From NCBI GenBank assembly GCA_963770045.1, contig CAVYOD010000022.1, positions 186,001 through 250,000 on the forward strand: a DNA stretch of 64,000 nt, given 5' to 3'. This DNA comes from CAVYOD01 sp963770045. GTDB lineage: Bacteria > Acidobacteriota > Aminicenantia > Aminicenantales > CAVYOD01. The notes beneath the pieces were generated by a model, which saw only the letters and a list, made by a program, of their open reading frames with translations, was not told the DNA's origin and made no database searches. This document shows positions 55,280 through 63,242 of the stretch, one piece after another (position 1 is the first letter of the stretch; the number at the start of each line of letters is the position of its first letter). A program made the position numbers and the translations under genes.

Positions 55280-55513
55280 AGCCTCCGGCATGCTATAGTA
55301 GCCAGCCTCCATTTGAAAATTCCGGCGCGCAAGATTGTGCTCTGCCATGCCTTGTTCGTGCTCTCTTTTCCCGGCTGCGGAGAATGTGAAAAACAGCTCA
55401 CGGTTATCGGCTCATAGCAAAACCTTATTAATTCTTGTCCTGGCCATAAGCCATCAGCGATGAGCCTTGAGCGGGTCTTGTCAGAGAGTTCTTAAAGCGA
55501 TAGACTAGAAAAC
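55280..55513. repeat. intergenic region with two heptamer arrays and a promoter
   Basis: Array 1 (55395-55415): AGCTCAC, GGTTATC, GGCTCAT. Array 2 (55446-55473): ATAAGCC, ATCAGCG, ATGAGCC, TTGAGCG, the opposite orientation. No gene is seen before the promoter that ends at 55506. Confidence 0.5.
55478..55506 (+). promoter_or_regulatory. promoter of the SGNH hydrolase gene
   Basis: -35 TTGTCA (55478-55483), 17 bp, -10 TAGACT (55501-55506). The -10 ends 7 nt before the ATG at 55514 and no ribosome site exists, so the mRNA is probably leaderless. Confidence 0.5.
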
Positions 55514-56170
55514 ATGAATATCCGGTGCGGACGAGTATCGGTCGTGGTCCTCGTTCCTCTGTTCATCTCCTTCTGCTCCTCCTCGACTCGGGGGATCATC
55601 GTTCTCTGCGTGGGCGACAGCATCACCTCGGCCGCCTACCCCCATTTTCTTCAGAAAATGTTGAATACGAATGGGACACGGGCCAGGGTGATCAACCACG
55701 GCCGGAGCGGAAACACCTCGGGTGAGTACCTGGGCTTCTTGATGAAAAACCAAACAAAACTTTCTCGGGAGCATCCGGATTTCATCCTCCTCCAACTCGG
55801 GACCAACGACGTCCGGATCGACGCTGATTCAACCCCGGGAGAGGCATTCCGGGCCAACATGAAAAAGATCCTTGAGATTTTCCGGACCTTCCATAACCGA
55901 AACGGAAAAAGCGCGGTCATCCTGCTGGCGACGATCCCTCCTGTCCCCAAGGGAGTCGGGCCTCCCTTCTCGGAGAGGTCAAGAGAACGGGTCAGCGCGG
56001 AGATCAACCCCATGATCAAGGAGATATGTCAGAAAGAGAAGATTCTCCTCGTCGATAATTATTCTTTGTTCCTGAGCGCCCCGGAACTCCTTCCCGATGT
56101 CCATCCCACTCCGGAAGGCTACAAACGCCTTGCCCGGAACTGGTTTGAGGCCCTCAAGCCTTTGCTTTGA
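55514..56170 (+). CDS. secreted SGNH/GDSL hydrolase
   Basis: An esterase or acetylhydrolase fold of 218 residues with an N-terminal signal (about 1-24). Block I VLCVGDSITSA (S36), block II GRSGNTSGE, block III LQLGTNDVRID, and block V DVHPTPEGY (D195/H197) give a full catalytic set. Substrate unknown; periplasmic sugar or lipid esters are typical. It is monocistronic. Confidence 0.88.
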   Translation: MNIRCGRVSVVVLVPLFISFCSSSTRGIIVLCVGDSITSAAYPHFLQKMLNTNGTRARVINHGRSGNTSGEYLGFLMKNQTKLSREHPDFILLQLGTNDVRIDADSTPGEAFRANMKKILEIFRTFHNRNGKSAVILLATIPPVPKGVGPPFSERSRERVSAEINPMIKEICQKEKILLVDNYSLFLSAPELLPDVHPTPEGYKRLARNWFEALKPLL

Positions 56171-56518
56171 GGCAGGAGATCCATTCCCTAATCAAATAAT
56201 AGGCAACCCCCGCCAAGAGGCAGATCAGGGCTTCCGGCCAGAGATAGCCTGATCCCACTCCGGGCACCAACCTGGGGTAAACCTTGGCCGCCGAAGGCAG
56301 ACGAAGCGCCGAAAAATCGCCCATCCGGTTTCTCTCGTCGCCCCGTTGTCTCGTCAAAAGTATCGATTTTGCTGCTCAGTGCTTAAGGCTCACTGTTGTT
56401 TGCCGGCGAAACAGACCAGATAGACTGTCTTTGATTCTTGCAGTTTTTAGAAAATGGTGATAGCATATTAAACAACAAAGGATATTCTCAAATCAGCCTG
56501 AACCGTGGAGATGGTCTC
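56171..56518. other. noncoding region with repeats and a promoter
   Basis: It holds a GACGAGA-type piece in reverse (56325-56362), a heptamer array TGCTCAG-TGCTTAA-GGCTCAC (56373-56393) and a promoter TTGCAG (56438-56443), 17 bp, TAGCAT (56461-56466). A minus-strand frame with one hydrophobic helix (56154-56357) is present but unsupported. Confidence 0.5.
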
Positions 56519-56854
56519 ATGAACAGGAAGCTTATACGACCCAATCTCGCTGAAATCAAAGAAAAAATGAACCAGGAGCACGAAGCCGCCCGGAAGAAAT
56601 CCCATCCGGTTACTGAAACTTTTGCCGAAAACTATTACTACCTAAAGCAGATGAATAAGAAGACCCCGATGGCCGTCGTTTTTCACGACGGGCAGGTCAT
56701 CGAGGGTTATATCGAGTGGTACGATAGGAACTGCATCAAGCTCAACCGGGACAATGCGCCGAACCTCCTTATTTACAAGCGCAGCATCAAGTATCTTTAT
56801 AAGACGAGCGAAATCAAAGAAGACGAGGATCCCGGGGACAAGAAGAAAAAATGA
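56519..56854 (+). CDS. hfq: Hfq-like RNA-binding protein with N-terminal extension
   Basis: 111 residues. The Sm-like core (about 50-97) reads KKTPMAVVFHDGQVIEGYIE, then WYDRNCIKLNRDN and Sm2-like IYKRSIKYLYK, which parallels Hfq (DG-x4-G, D, YKHAI). About 48 extra residues stand in front (NLAEIKEKMNQEHEAARKKS ... ENYYYLKQ), and a short acidic/Lys tail follows. Hfq pairs small RNAs with mRNAs. The substitution of the usual KHAI by KRSI makes the call probable rather than certain. GTGGAG precedes the ATG. It overlaps pdxA by 4 bp. Confidence 0.72.
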   Translation: MNRKLIRPNLAEIKEKMNQEHEAARKKSHPVTETFAENYYYLKQMNKKTPMAVVFHDGQVIEGYIEWYDRNCIKLNRDNAPNLLIYKRSIKYLYKTSEIKEDEDPGDKKKK

Positions 56855-57831
56855 CCGCCCCCGCGCTTGGGGTGGCCTTGGGGGACCCGGGGGGGATCGG
56901 GCCTGAGGTCATCCTCAAAGCTTTCTCTGGCAAATACTGCCTCCCTGAAGCTCAATACGTCATCTTTGGATCTTCGCTTGTCCTGGAAAAAGAAGGCAAA
57001 GCCCTGGGAATCAGACTCGACCCCAAGCCCTGGGACCCGGAGATCAAACCGGAGACCTCGGGGCTGTTCATCCGAGAGGTGGAATGTTCGCTCCAGCCGG
57101 ACATCCCCAGGGGTCCCTCCGCGGAAAATGGAAGGGCATCTTTCTTGTTCTTTGAAGAAGCGGCCAGAGAGGCAAGGCAATCGAATATTCAGGGAATCGT
57201 CACGGCCCCCATCTCCAAGAAGTCCTGGCAGCTGGCCGGGCTTCCCTGGCGGGGCCACACCGAGTATTTGTCGGAGCACTATCCCCGGGCGGTGATGACT
57301 TTCTGGTCGGACGAATTGACCGTTTTCCTGCTGAGCCACCATCTTCCCCTGAAGGAAGCCCTGAAAAAGGTGAAAAGAAAGATCCTTTTGAGATTTTTCT
57401 TGGAGCAACACCAGATCTTAGAGAAGACGAGACCGGGTGAATACGAGTTCCTCGTCGCGGGCCTGAACCCTCATGCCGGAGAGGACGGCCTGCTGGGCGA
57501 CGAAGAAGAGAATGAAATCATTCCGGCCATCCGCGAGGCCCGAGAAGCGGGCGTCAGGATCAGCGGGCCCATTTCTCCGGATACGATTTTTCTCAAGGTT
57601 CTGGGGCACCCGGAGAAGATCGTCATTGCCCTCTATCATGATCAAGGGCTGATCGGGTTCAAACTGAAATCCTTTGACCTGGGGGTTAATGTGACTTTGG
57701 GGATGCCGTTCGTCCGAACCTCTCCCGACCACGGCACCGCCTTCGATATATCCGGAAGAGGCGTCGCCGAGCCGAAAAGTATGGTCGCAGCCATCAGACT
57801 TGCCCACAAATTTGCGGCTCGCCCTCTTTGA
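56851..57831 (+). CDS. pdxA: 4-hydroxythreonine-4-phosphate dehydrogenase
   Basis: A pyridoxal-phosphate synthesis enzyme (DXP-dependent route), 326 residues. It begins LGVALGDPGGIGPEVILKAF; the metal His lie in GHTEYLSEHY and ALYHDQGLIGFK; SPDHGTAFDISGRG ends the active site. The phrase VTAPISKKSWQLAG is typical. PdxJ is not in the window. Confidence 0.95.
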   Translation: MTAPALGVALGDPGGIGPEVILKAFSGKYCLPEAQYVIFGSSLVLEKEGKALGIRLDPKPWDPEIKPETSGLFIREVECSLQPDIPRGPSAENGRASFLFFEEAAREARQSNIQGIVTAPISKKSWQLAGLPWRGHTEYLSEHYPRAVMTFWSDELTVFLLSHHLPLKEALKKVKRKILLRFFLEQHQILEKTRPGEYEFLVAGLNPHAGEDGLLGDEEENEIIPAIREAREAGVRISGPISPDTIFLKVLGHPEKIVIALYHDQGLIGFKLKSFDLGVNVTLGMPFVRTSPDHGTAFDISGRGVAEPKSMVAAIRLAHKFAARPL

Positions 57832-57930
57832 GCCGTGCGCGCCGCTCCAGAAGCGCCTTTCTCGTCCAATGACCTGGAATTTCGGATCCAAGATGTGAGG
57901 GCGGCTCATCTGAGTTTGATGCTCTTGCAC

Positions 57931-57958
57931 TGCTCAGTGCTCACAGCTCACGGCTCAC
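57931..57958. repeat. perfect 7-bp tandem array
   Basis: Four consecutive heptamers TGCTCAG, TGCTCAC, AGCTCAC, GGCTCAC between the convergent pdxA and smpB genes. This is the cleanest example of the heptamer family. Confidence 0.75.
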
Positions 57959-57968
57959 AATCTTTAAG

Positions 57969-58418
57969 TCATTTTCTTCTTTTGAGCTCAGCCCTGATCT
58001 CCCGGTCGACATCTCTTTTCTTGATGACCGCTCTTTTTTCATAGGCTCTTTTGCCGCGGGCCAGGGCGATCTCGATTTTGACCTTTCCCTTATCGTTGAG
58101 TACGACCTTGGTCGGAACGAGGGTGAACCCCCGTTCTTTGATCTTGCCGGTGAGCCGCTTGATTTCCCGGTGGTGGAGAAGAAGCTTGCGATCTCGCATC
58201 GGGTCGTGGTTGAAACGGTTGGCGGCCTCGTACGGGCTGATGTGGCATTTGACCAGGAAGACCTCGCCGTCTTTGATCTCGGCGTAGCTTTCTTTCAAGC
58301 TGATCCGGCCCTCCCGGATCGATTTCACTTCGCTCCCCCGCAGCGATATCCCGGCTTCGAGGTTTTCCACAATCTCGTAATTGTGGTAGGCCGCTTTATT
58401 CGTGGCTACGGTTTTCAT
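57969..58418 (-). CDS. smpB: SsrA-binding protein
   Basis: It delivers tmRNA to stalled ribosomes, 149 residues. Motifs are NKAAYHNYEIVENLEAGISL, GSEVKSIREGRISLKESYA, HISPYEAANRFNHDPMRDRK and LARGKRAYEKRAVIKKRD. The ATG overlaps the CorC-like gene by 23 bp. The tmRNA gene itself is not in the window. Confidence 0.97.
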   Translation of the reverse strand: MKTVATNKAAYHNYEIVENLEAGISLRGSEVKSIREGRISLKESYAEIKDGEVFLVKCHISPYEAANRFNHDPMRDRKLLLHHREIKRLTGKIKERGFTLVPTKVVLNDKGKVKIEIALARGKRAYEKRAVIKKRDVDREIRAELKRRK

Positions 58419-59682
58419 CTCTGTTTTTCTCTTTTTGGGGCTTCAGGATAACCTTGATCAAACTGATGTGTCGCTTGTTCATCTTCTCGACGATGAACTG
58501 GCTGCCTTTGATAATCAAGACTTCCTTCTCACGAGGGATCCGGCCGAACTCATAGAGGAAGAAACCGGCCAGCGTCATGTAGTCTCGCTTTTCGGGCAGG
58601 CTCAGAGGCAGGCTTCGGTTGATGTCCTTGATCGTCGCCGCGCCTTTGATGATGTAGACATTTTCGTCGACCCGGTCGTACCAAGTCAGCTCCCCGCTCT
58701 CATACCCGTCCCTGAGATCGCCGACGATCTCTTCGAGGATGTCCTCAAGAGTGACAATTCCTTCCATATTGCCGAATTCATCGACGATGAAGGCGAGATG
58801 GATCCTGTTCTCCTGCATCTGGAGAAGCACCTTTTCCAGCGAGGCTGATTCGGGAACAAAGAACGGCTTGTGGAGCAGGGCATAGATACTAATTGGTTTT
58901 TTATCAATAAGATAAGGGATTATATCTCGCGAGTAGATGACACCCTCGATGTTGTCGAGACGGGTCTTATAAACGGGAAAACGGGAATATTTCTCCGACA
59001 GAATGATGCCCAAGACTTGCCCGGAGGACCAGCCGGCCTCGATCGCCTTGACCTGGGGCCGCGGAACCATGATCTCCTTGATCGGGCGCTTGCCGATGTC
59101 CAGGATCTCGGTGATCATTTTTCGCCGGAGCGAGGACATCCCCTGGATTCCCCGCGTCAGCAGGGCCCTGGTCTCTTCTTCGTCGAGCGGGGCGGAAAAC
59201 GTCGAGCTGTGACCCTTGCCGGACGGGAAGAGCCAGCCGGAGAGGAGGGTGAAGATCTTGACGATGGGATAAGAAATAAAGACCAGGATTCTCACCGGAT
59301 GGATCAGCCAGAAGGCCACTTTCACCGGATTGTGGGCGGCGAACGTCTTTGGGTTGAACTCTCCGAAGAAGAGAATCAAAATGGTCGTGGTCAGCGTCGC
59401 CAGCAAGATAGCCTGGTGTTCGTCGTGGATAAAAGACATAAAGAAGAATGTCGAGACCGAGGCGGCGGCGACGTTGATCAGAGTGTTGCCGATGAGGAGC
59501 GTAGCCAATAGGTTGTCGATCCGCGATAACATCTGCTTGACCAGGCGGGCCTTTTTCGAGCCTTTCTTCTCCAGGTAATCAAGGGTATAGGGGTTTGAGG
59601 CGATGAAGGCCGTTTCCGAGGCTGAAAAAAAGGCGATCAGGAGAAGAAAAAACGAGAAGAGCAGAGCAGCGGTTAAGACCAT
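58396..59682 (-). CDS. CNNM/CorC-family membrane protein
   Basis: 428 residues: a DUF21/CNNM domain with four hydrophobic segments (1-185, FFSASETAFIASNPYTL, NTLINVAAASVST), a CBS pair (about 200-325, IMVPRPQVKAIEAG, RFPVYKTRLDNIEGVI, HLAFIVDEFGNMEGIVTLED) and a C-terminal CorC_HlyC domain (about 340-415, DRVDENVYIIKGAATIKDIN). The family is tied to Mg2+/Co2+ efflux or homeostasis. It lies between carD and smpB on one transcript. Confidence 0.92.
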   Translation of the reverse strand: MVLTAALLFSFFLLLIAFFSASETAFIASNPYTLDYLEKKGSKKARLVKQMLSRIDNLLATLLIGNTLINVAAASVSTFFFMSFIHDEHQAILLATLTTTILILFFGEFNPKTFAAHNPVKVAFWLIHPVRILVFISYPIVKIFTLLSGWLFPSGKGHSSTFSAPLDEEETRALLTRGIQGMSSLRRKMITEILDIGKRPIKEIMVPRPQVKAIEAGWSSGQVLGIILSEKYSRFPVYKTRLDNIEGVIYSRDIIPYLIDKKPISIYALLHKPFFVPESASLEKVLLQMQENRIHLAFIVDEFGNMEGIVTLEDILEEIVGDLRDGYESGELTWYDRVDENVYIIKGAATIKDINRSLPLSLPEKRDYMTLAGFFLYEFGRIPREKEVLIIKGSQFIVEKMNKRHISLIKVILKPQKEKNRDENRSHE

Positions 59683-59693
59683 CGCCGACGTGC

Positions 59694-60212
59694 CTAGTCG
59701 TTCAGGCCGGTTTTGTTGTTTTTGAAGCAGAGGGCCAGGGTGTTGTTGACCTTCTGCTCGATCTGGGAACAGGGCAGACAGGCCGCCTCGGAAATCTCCG
59801 AGACGACCAGCTCTTTGACTTTTTCCATCATCCTCTTTTCTCGGAATGACAGAGGCTTGATCAGGCTGAGGTAATACAGGCTCTTGAGCACCAGGACCAT
59901 ATCCAGGATCGTCCCCGATTTCATCAGGTTGATATGCTCCTTGTACCGCCCCTTCCAGTTCATCGTGACGTCAACGGCACCGCTCCGGAGGTAATCAAAA
60001 ATTTTCTTGACCGAGCTCTCGGAGACGGGTTTGCGGATGCCCATTTCCTCCGCGCTCGACGAGGGGACCACGACCAGCGTATTGGTGGAAAGAAGTCGCA
60101 CACCGTAGGCTTTGAATGATTCCCCGTCGAAGGATTCGACTTGAACGCTTTCGATGAGGCCGATTCCTTGATTGGGATAAATGACCTTATCCCCAACCTT
60201 GAATGAATCCAT
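59694..60212 (-). CDS. carD: CarD-family RNA polymerase-binding regulator
   Basis: 172 residues that bind RNA polymerase beta and stabilise open complexes. The N-terminal Tudor-like domain has FKVGDKVIYPNQGIGLIESV; the helical C-terminal DNA-binding part has DVTMNWKGRYKEHINLMKSG and LSFREKRMMEKVKELVVSEI. The ATG (complement of 60210-60212) matches the family start; a long upstream extension would span the promoter. It heads the carD-corC-smpB operon. Confidence 0.93.
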   Translation of the reverse strand: MDSFKVGDKVIYPNQGIGLIESVQVESFDGESFKAYGVRLLSTNTLVVVPSSSAEEMGIRKPVSESSVKKIFDYLRSGAVDVTMNWKGRYKEHINLMKSGTILDMVLVLKSLYYLSLIKPLSFREKRMMEKVKELVVSEISEAACLPCSQIEQKVNNTLALCFKNNKTGLND

Positions 60213-60221
60213 GAGGCTTGT

Positions 60222-60250
60222 ATTATAGTCGAACTCCCCAGGGGAGTCAA
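60222..60250 (-). promoter_or_regulatory. carD promoter with a palindromic spacer
   Basis: On the minus strand: TTGACT (60245-60250), 17 bp and a perfect TATAAT (60222-60227), 9 nt before the ATG. A 15-nt inverted repeat ACTCCCC-T-GGGGAGT (60233-60247) overlaps the -35 box and spacer, a possible operator. No ribosome site. Confidence 0.75.
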
Positions 60251-60286
60251 CAACACACCGATGGCCTACCTCCCCCAGGCGACAGG

Positions 60287-60316
60287 TTGACATCCGCAAA
60301 GATCCTCGGCTATCAT
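60287..60316 (+). promoter_or_regulatory. promoter of the heavy-metal efflux operon
   Basis: A perfect -35 TTGACA (60287-60292), 18 bp, -10 TATCAT (60311-60316). The ATG at 60323 lies 6 nt further, so the transcript should start on it. Confidence 0.65.
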
Positions 60317-60322
60317 AGCGCC

Positions 60323-60778
60323 ATGGATTTTCGAGCGGCAACCCGGCAGCGACCCATTGTCTCCTGCCTTATTCTGGTCCATCTCTTGTTCGTCATGGAA
60401 GCCGGCCTGGAGAGAATGGTCTGGTGTCATCATCACGAAGGAAAAGCCCATCTCGAGTTCCAGATCTCGGAGTCCGCTTGCCCCTGTGACGAATTCGATC
60501 TGAAAACGGCACGACCGGTTCCGAGCGCTCCTGAGCAGGCCTCTCGTCGAAGCTCCTGGAAAGACATGAGTTGCTGGCATGAAACCATTTTTTCCGATGT
60601 CTGCCGGCCGTCACTCCAAGATCCGGAAAAAGGAAGCTCGATCATCAAACAGCCGCTCCTCGAATATTTGACGGCTTTCTTATCCGCGGGAAAGGATATC
60701 TTCGCTGCCCCGCCATCCCCCGCCTCTCTGCATCTTTTCAGCTGCAATCGTAGCCCGGGCGAAATTATTCGCTGCTGA
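60323..60778 (+). CDS. Cys/His-rich exported protein of unknown function
   Basis: 151 residues. A hydrophobic N-terminus (IVSCLILVHLLFVMEAG) is followed by a metal-site-like cluster WCHHHEGKAHLEF and ACPCDEFD; two more Cys occur at CWHET and VCRPS. I know no named family, but small proteins with C-x-H and HLEF-type motifs sometimes precede Cus/Czc operons. A periplasmic metal sensor or carrier is a reasonable guess. It starts at the ATG at 60323. Confidence 0.6.
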   Translation: MDFRAATRQRPIVSCLILVHLLFVMEAGLERMVWCHHHEGKAHLEFQISESACPCDEFDLKTARPVPSAPEQASRRSSWKDMSCWHETIFSDVCRPSLQDPEKGSSIIKQPLLEYLTAFLSAGKDIFAAPPSPASLHLFSCNRSPGEIIRC

Positions 60779-60846
60779 TCCCCCGCCATTTTCGCCTCCA
60801 ATCTCGCTCGTCGTCTTTGGCCTCTCTGCTGAAAAGGAGTTCAATC

Positions 60847-62118
60847 ATGAAGTCGAAAAAAAAGAAGGCCCTCTGGGTCATCGGGAAGCGCTGCGCTTCT
60901 TCGATAATTCTTCTTCTTGCGGGCCTGTCCCTTCCGGCCTTGGCCGGAGATGAACCCATTTTGACGCTCGACCAGGCCATCCAGATCGCGCTCCAGCGGA
61001 ACCCTGATATCCTCTTGGCCCAGAAGAACGTCATTATGGCCACGGGGAAAACCCTCCAAATGAAAGCCGTTTCTGACCCTTCGCTCGTCTTCAGGGACGA
61101 GGGGCTGTCTTCGAAAAAAAACGCCGCCACGGAAGGCAAAGAGTTGAGCCTGGGCGTCGAGCAGAACCTCGAGTTCCCGGGAAAAGTCTCTCTGCGCGGC
61201 AAGATCGGACGCGAGGGTGAAGAACAAGCCGCCCTCGAACTCGATCGAATCCGCCTGCTGGTCAGAGCCCAGGTCAAGAGGGTTTACTTCCGCGCTGTCC
61301 TGGCGGACCGGACGATCGAATCTCTTCAAGAATCCGATGCCCTGCTCGATCAATTCATCAAAGATCTCCAAGTCAAATACCAGGCCGGGGCGGCCGCCTA
61401 CGTCGATATCCTCCGGGCAAAAGTGGAAAAGGCCAGACTCCGCAATAGAATTTTTGAAGAGGAAAAAGAAAAAAAGGTCGGCCGGGCGAACTTGAACACT
61501 CTCCTCGGCCGTGGGAGCGACGAGCCGCTGCGTCTCGAGTCAGACTTAACATTCGCGCCGCTGGTCAAGACCTTGCCGGAACTGCTGGAGGCAGCGCGGG
61601 CGACCAGCCCGACGCTGAAGATTCTCGCCTCCAAGCTTCGGCAGGCCCAACTCGGACTTAATTTGTCCAGGATGAACAACCTGCCGGATTTATCAGTGGG
61701 AGTTTATTACCCCAGCCTTCGATCGGGCTCCTGGGGATTCTCATTGGGACTCACCTTGCCCCTATGGCGGGCAAAAAGAAAGGGCGAGACGATCGAGGCC
61801 AGAGCCGCGAACGAGATGTCCGTACTCTCTCTGGAGAGAGAGGAGAGCCGGCTCCGGGCGCGAATGGAGAGCGCTTTCGCCGCAGCCAAGGCCGCGGAGG
61901 ACCAGGTCCAGGTCTTCGAGAAGACGCTCCTCACGGACATGAAGGATGAGCTGGCCATGGGTTTGAGCCGCTATCAATTCGGAAAGATCGAGTTCTTCAA
62001 TCTCCTAGATCTGTACCGGACATTCGCCACCGCCCGGCTCGAGCACTTGAACGCTGTTTATCTGTACCTGGTGTCGCTGGCCGACCTCGAAATTGCCGGC
62101 GAAAACCAGGCCGACTAA
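60847..62118 (+). CDS. outer-membrane factor of a heavy-metal RND system (CusC/CzcC-like)
   Basis: 423 residues with a signal peptide ending SLPALAGDE and TolC-type repeats: LTLDQAIQIALQRNPDILLA and, later, LPELLEAARATSPTLKILAS. LSVGVYYPSLRSGSWGFSLG is a strand segment. The ATG at 60847 follows AAGGAG. It is the channel component for the next two genes. Confidence 0.9.
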   Translation: MKSKKKKALWVIGKRCASSIILLLAGLSLPALAGDEPILTLDQAIQIALQRNPDILLAQKNVIMATGKTLQMKAVSDPSLVFRDEGLSSKKNAATEGKELSLGVEQNLEFPGKVSLRGKIGREGEEQAALELDRIRLLVRAQVKRVYFRAVLADRTIESLQESDALLDQFIKDLQVKYQAGAAAYVDILRAKVEKARLRNRIFEEEKEKKVGRANLNTLLGRGSDEPLRLESDLTFAPLVKTLPELLEAARATSPTLKILASKLRQAQLGLNLSRMNNLPDLSVGVYYPSLRSGSWGFSLGLTLPLWRAKRKGETIEARAANEMSVLSLEREESRLRARMESAFAAAKAAEDQVQVFEKTLLTDMKDELAMGLSRYQFGKIEFFNLLDLYRTFATARLEHLNAVYLYLVSLADLEIAGENQAD

Positions 62119-62127
62119 GGAGGCCCC

Positions 62128-63241
62128 ATGAAAAAGATGAGTTGGATATTGAGCGCCATGCTCATTTTCTCTCTTTCTTTCATCGGCACCGGCTGCTCAT
62201 CCCGGACCTCGACGGGGGAGGCAAACGAAGCCGTGGAGGAAAAAGCCGCATCCGAGGTGACGCTGACGGCCGAGGCCATGAAGACGGCCGGGATCGAAAC
62301 CACGGAGGCCGCTTTCAGGCTCACGACTCGGAAGATCCATGTTCCAGGCGAAATCATCTTCAACCCGAAGCGTCTGTCTCATGTCACCGCGAGGTCGGCG
62401 GGGAGAATCGAACAGCTCTTGGCCTATCCGGGCGAGCGCGTCCAAAAAGGGCAGATTCTTCTTTTGCTTTACGCTCAGGATTTCCTCTCGGTCCAAGCGG
62501 AGTATCTTCAAGCGTCGGAACGGCTCAAACGGCTCTCCGGCGATCCGGTCGAAAGGGCCGCCGCGCAATCCCTTTATGAATCGGCCAAAAACAAGCTCCG
62601 GATTCTCGACCTCACGGACGAAGAGCTGGCCGAGGTCGAGAAGACCGGGAAACTGATGACTCTTCTGCCGGTGCGGGCTCCGCTCTCCGGGAGCATCATC
62701 GAGAGCTCTCTGACCTCGGGCGATTACGTCGAGGTCGGCGCCAGCCTGTTTCGGATTGCCGATCTCACCACCGTCTGGGCAGATGTCCACATCTTTGAAA
62801 AAGACCTGGCCACGGTCCGCGCCGGCGCCGATGTCATCCTGCAGGCCGGAGCCTTGCCCGGCCGGGAGTTCAGGGGGCGACTTTTCCAGATCGGGAATGT
62901 GATTGACGAGAAAACACGGACCGTCGAAGCTCGTGCCGAGCTGCCCAACGGGGATGGCCAGCTCCGGCCGGGGATGTTCGCCGAAGCGGACATCGTTTCT
63001 TCTCCGATGAGCAGCGTCCTCGTAGTTCCTCGAGCGTCCATCCAGGAATTCCAGAACAAACAAGCGGTCTTCGTCCGGACCCGAAGACAATACGTTCGCC
63101 GTGCGATACGTGGAAACCGGTGACGCTTTCGACGGGTACGTGGAGATCGTCAAGGGCCTGAGCGAAAAAGAGCCGGTCGCGGCGAGCGGGAGCTTTTTCC
63201 TCAAGTCAGAGATTCTGAAAAAGACGTTGGGAGAGGACTGA
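62128..63241 (+). CDS. periplasmic adaptor of a heavy-metal RND system (CusB/CzcB-like, one frameshift)
   Basis: A lipoprotein (SFIGTGC at about residue 23) of about 370 residues. Features: TTRKIHVPGEIIFNPKRLSH, YPGERVQKGQILLLLYAQD, helical hairpin, VRAPLSGSIIESSLTSGDYV, WADVHIFEKDLATVRAG and QLRPGMFAEADI. One extra C in 63080-63082 shifts the frame after AVFVRT; correction reads EDNTFAVRYVETGDAFDGYV and ends LKKTLGED, with TGA at 63239-63241. No His/Met-rich metal site is visible at the N-terminus. Confidence 0.9.
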
Positions 63242-63242
63242 C

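Noticed and set aside
56154..56357. A 67-codon minus-strand frame with one hydrophobic helix
   Set aside because: It ends inside the SGNH gene, has no ribosome site or promoter on that strand, and overlaps repeat sequence.
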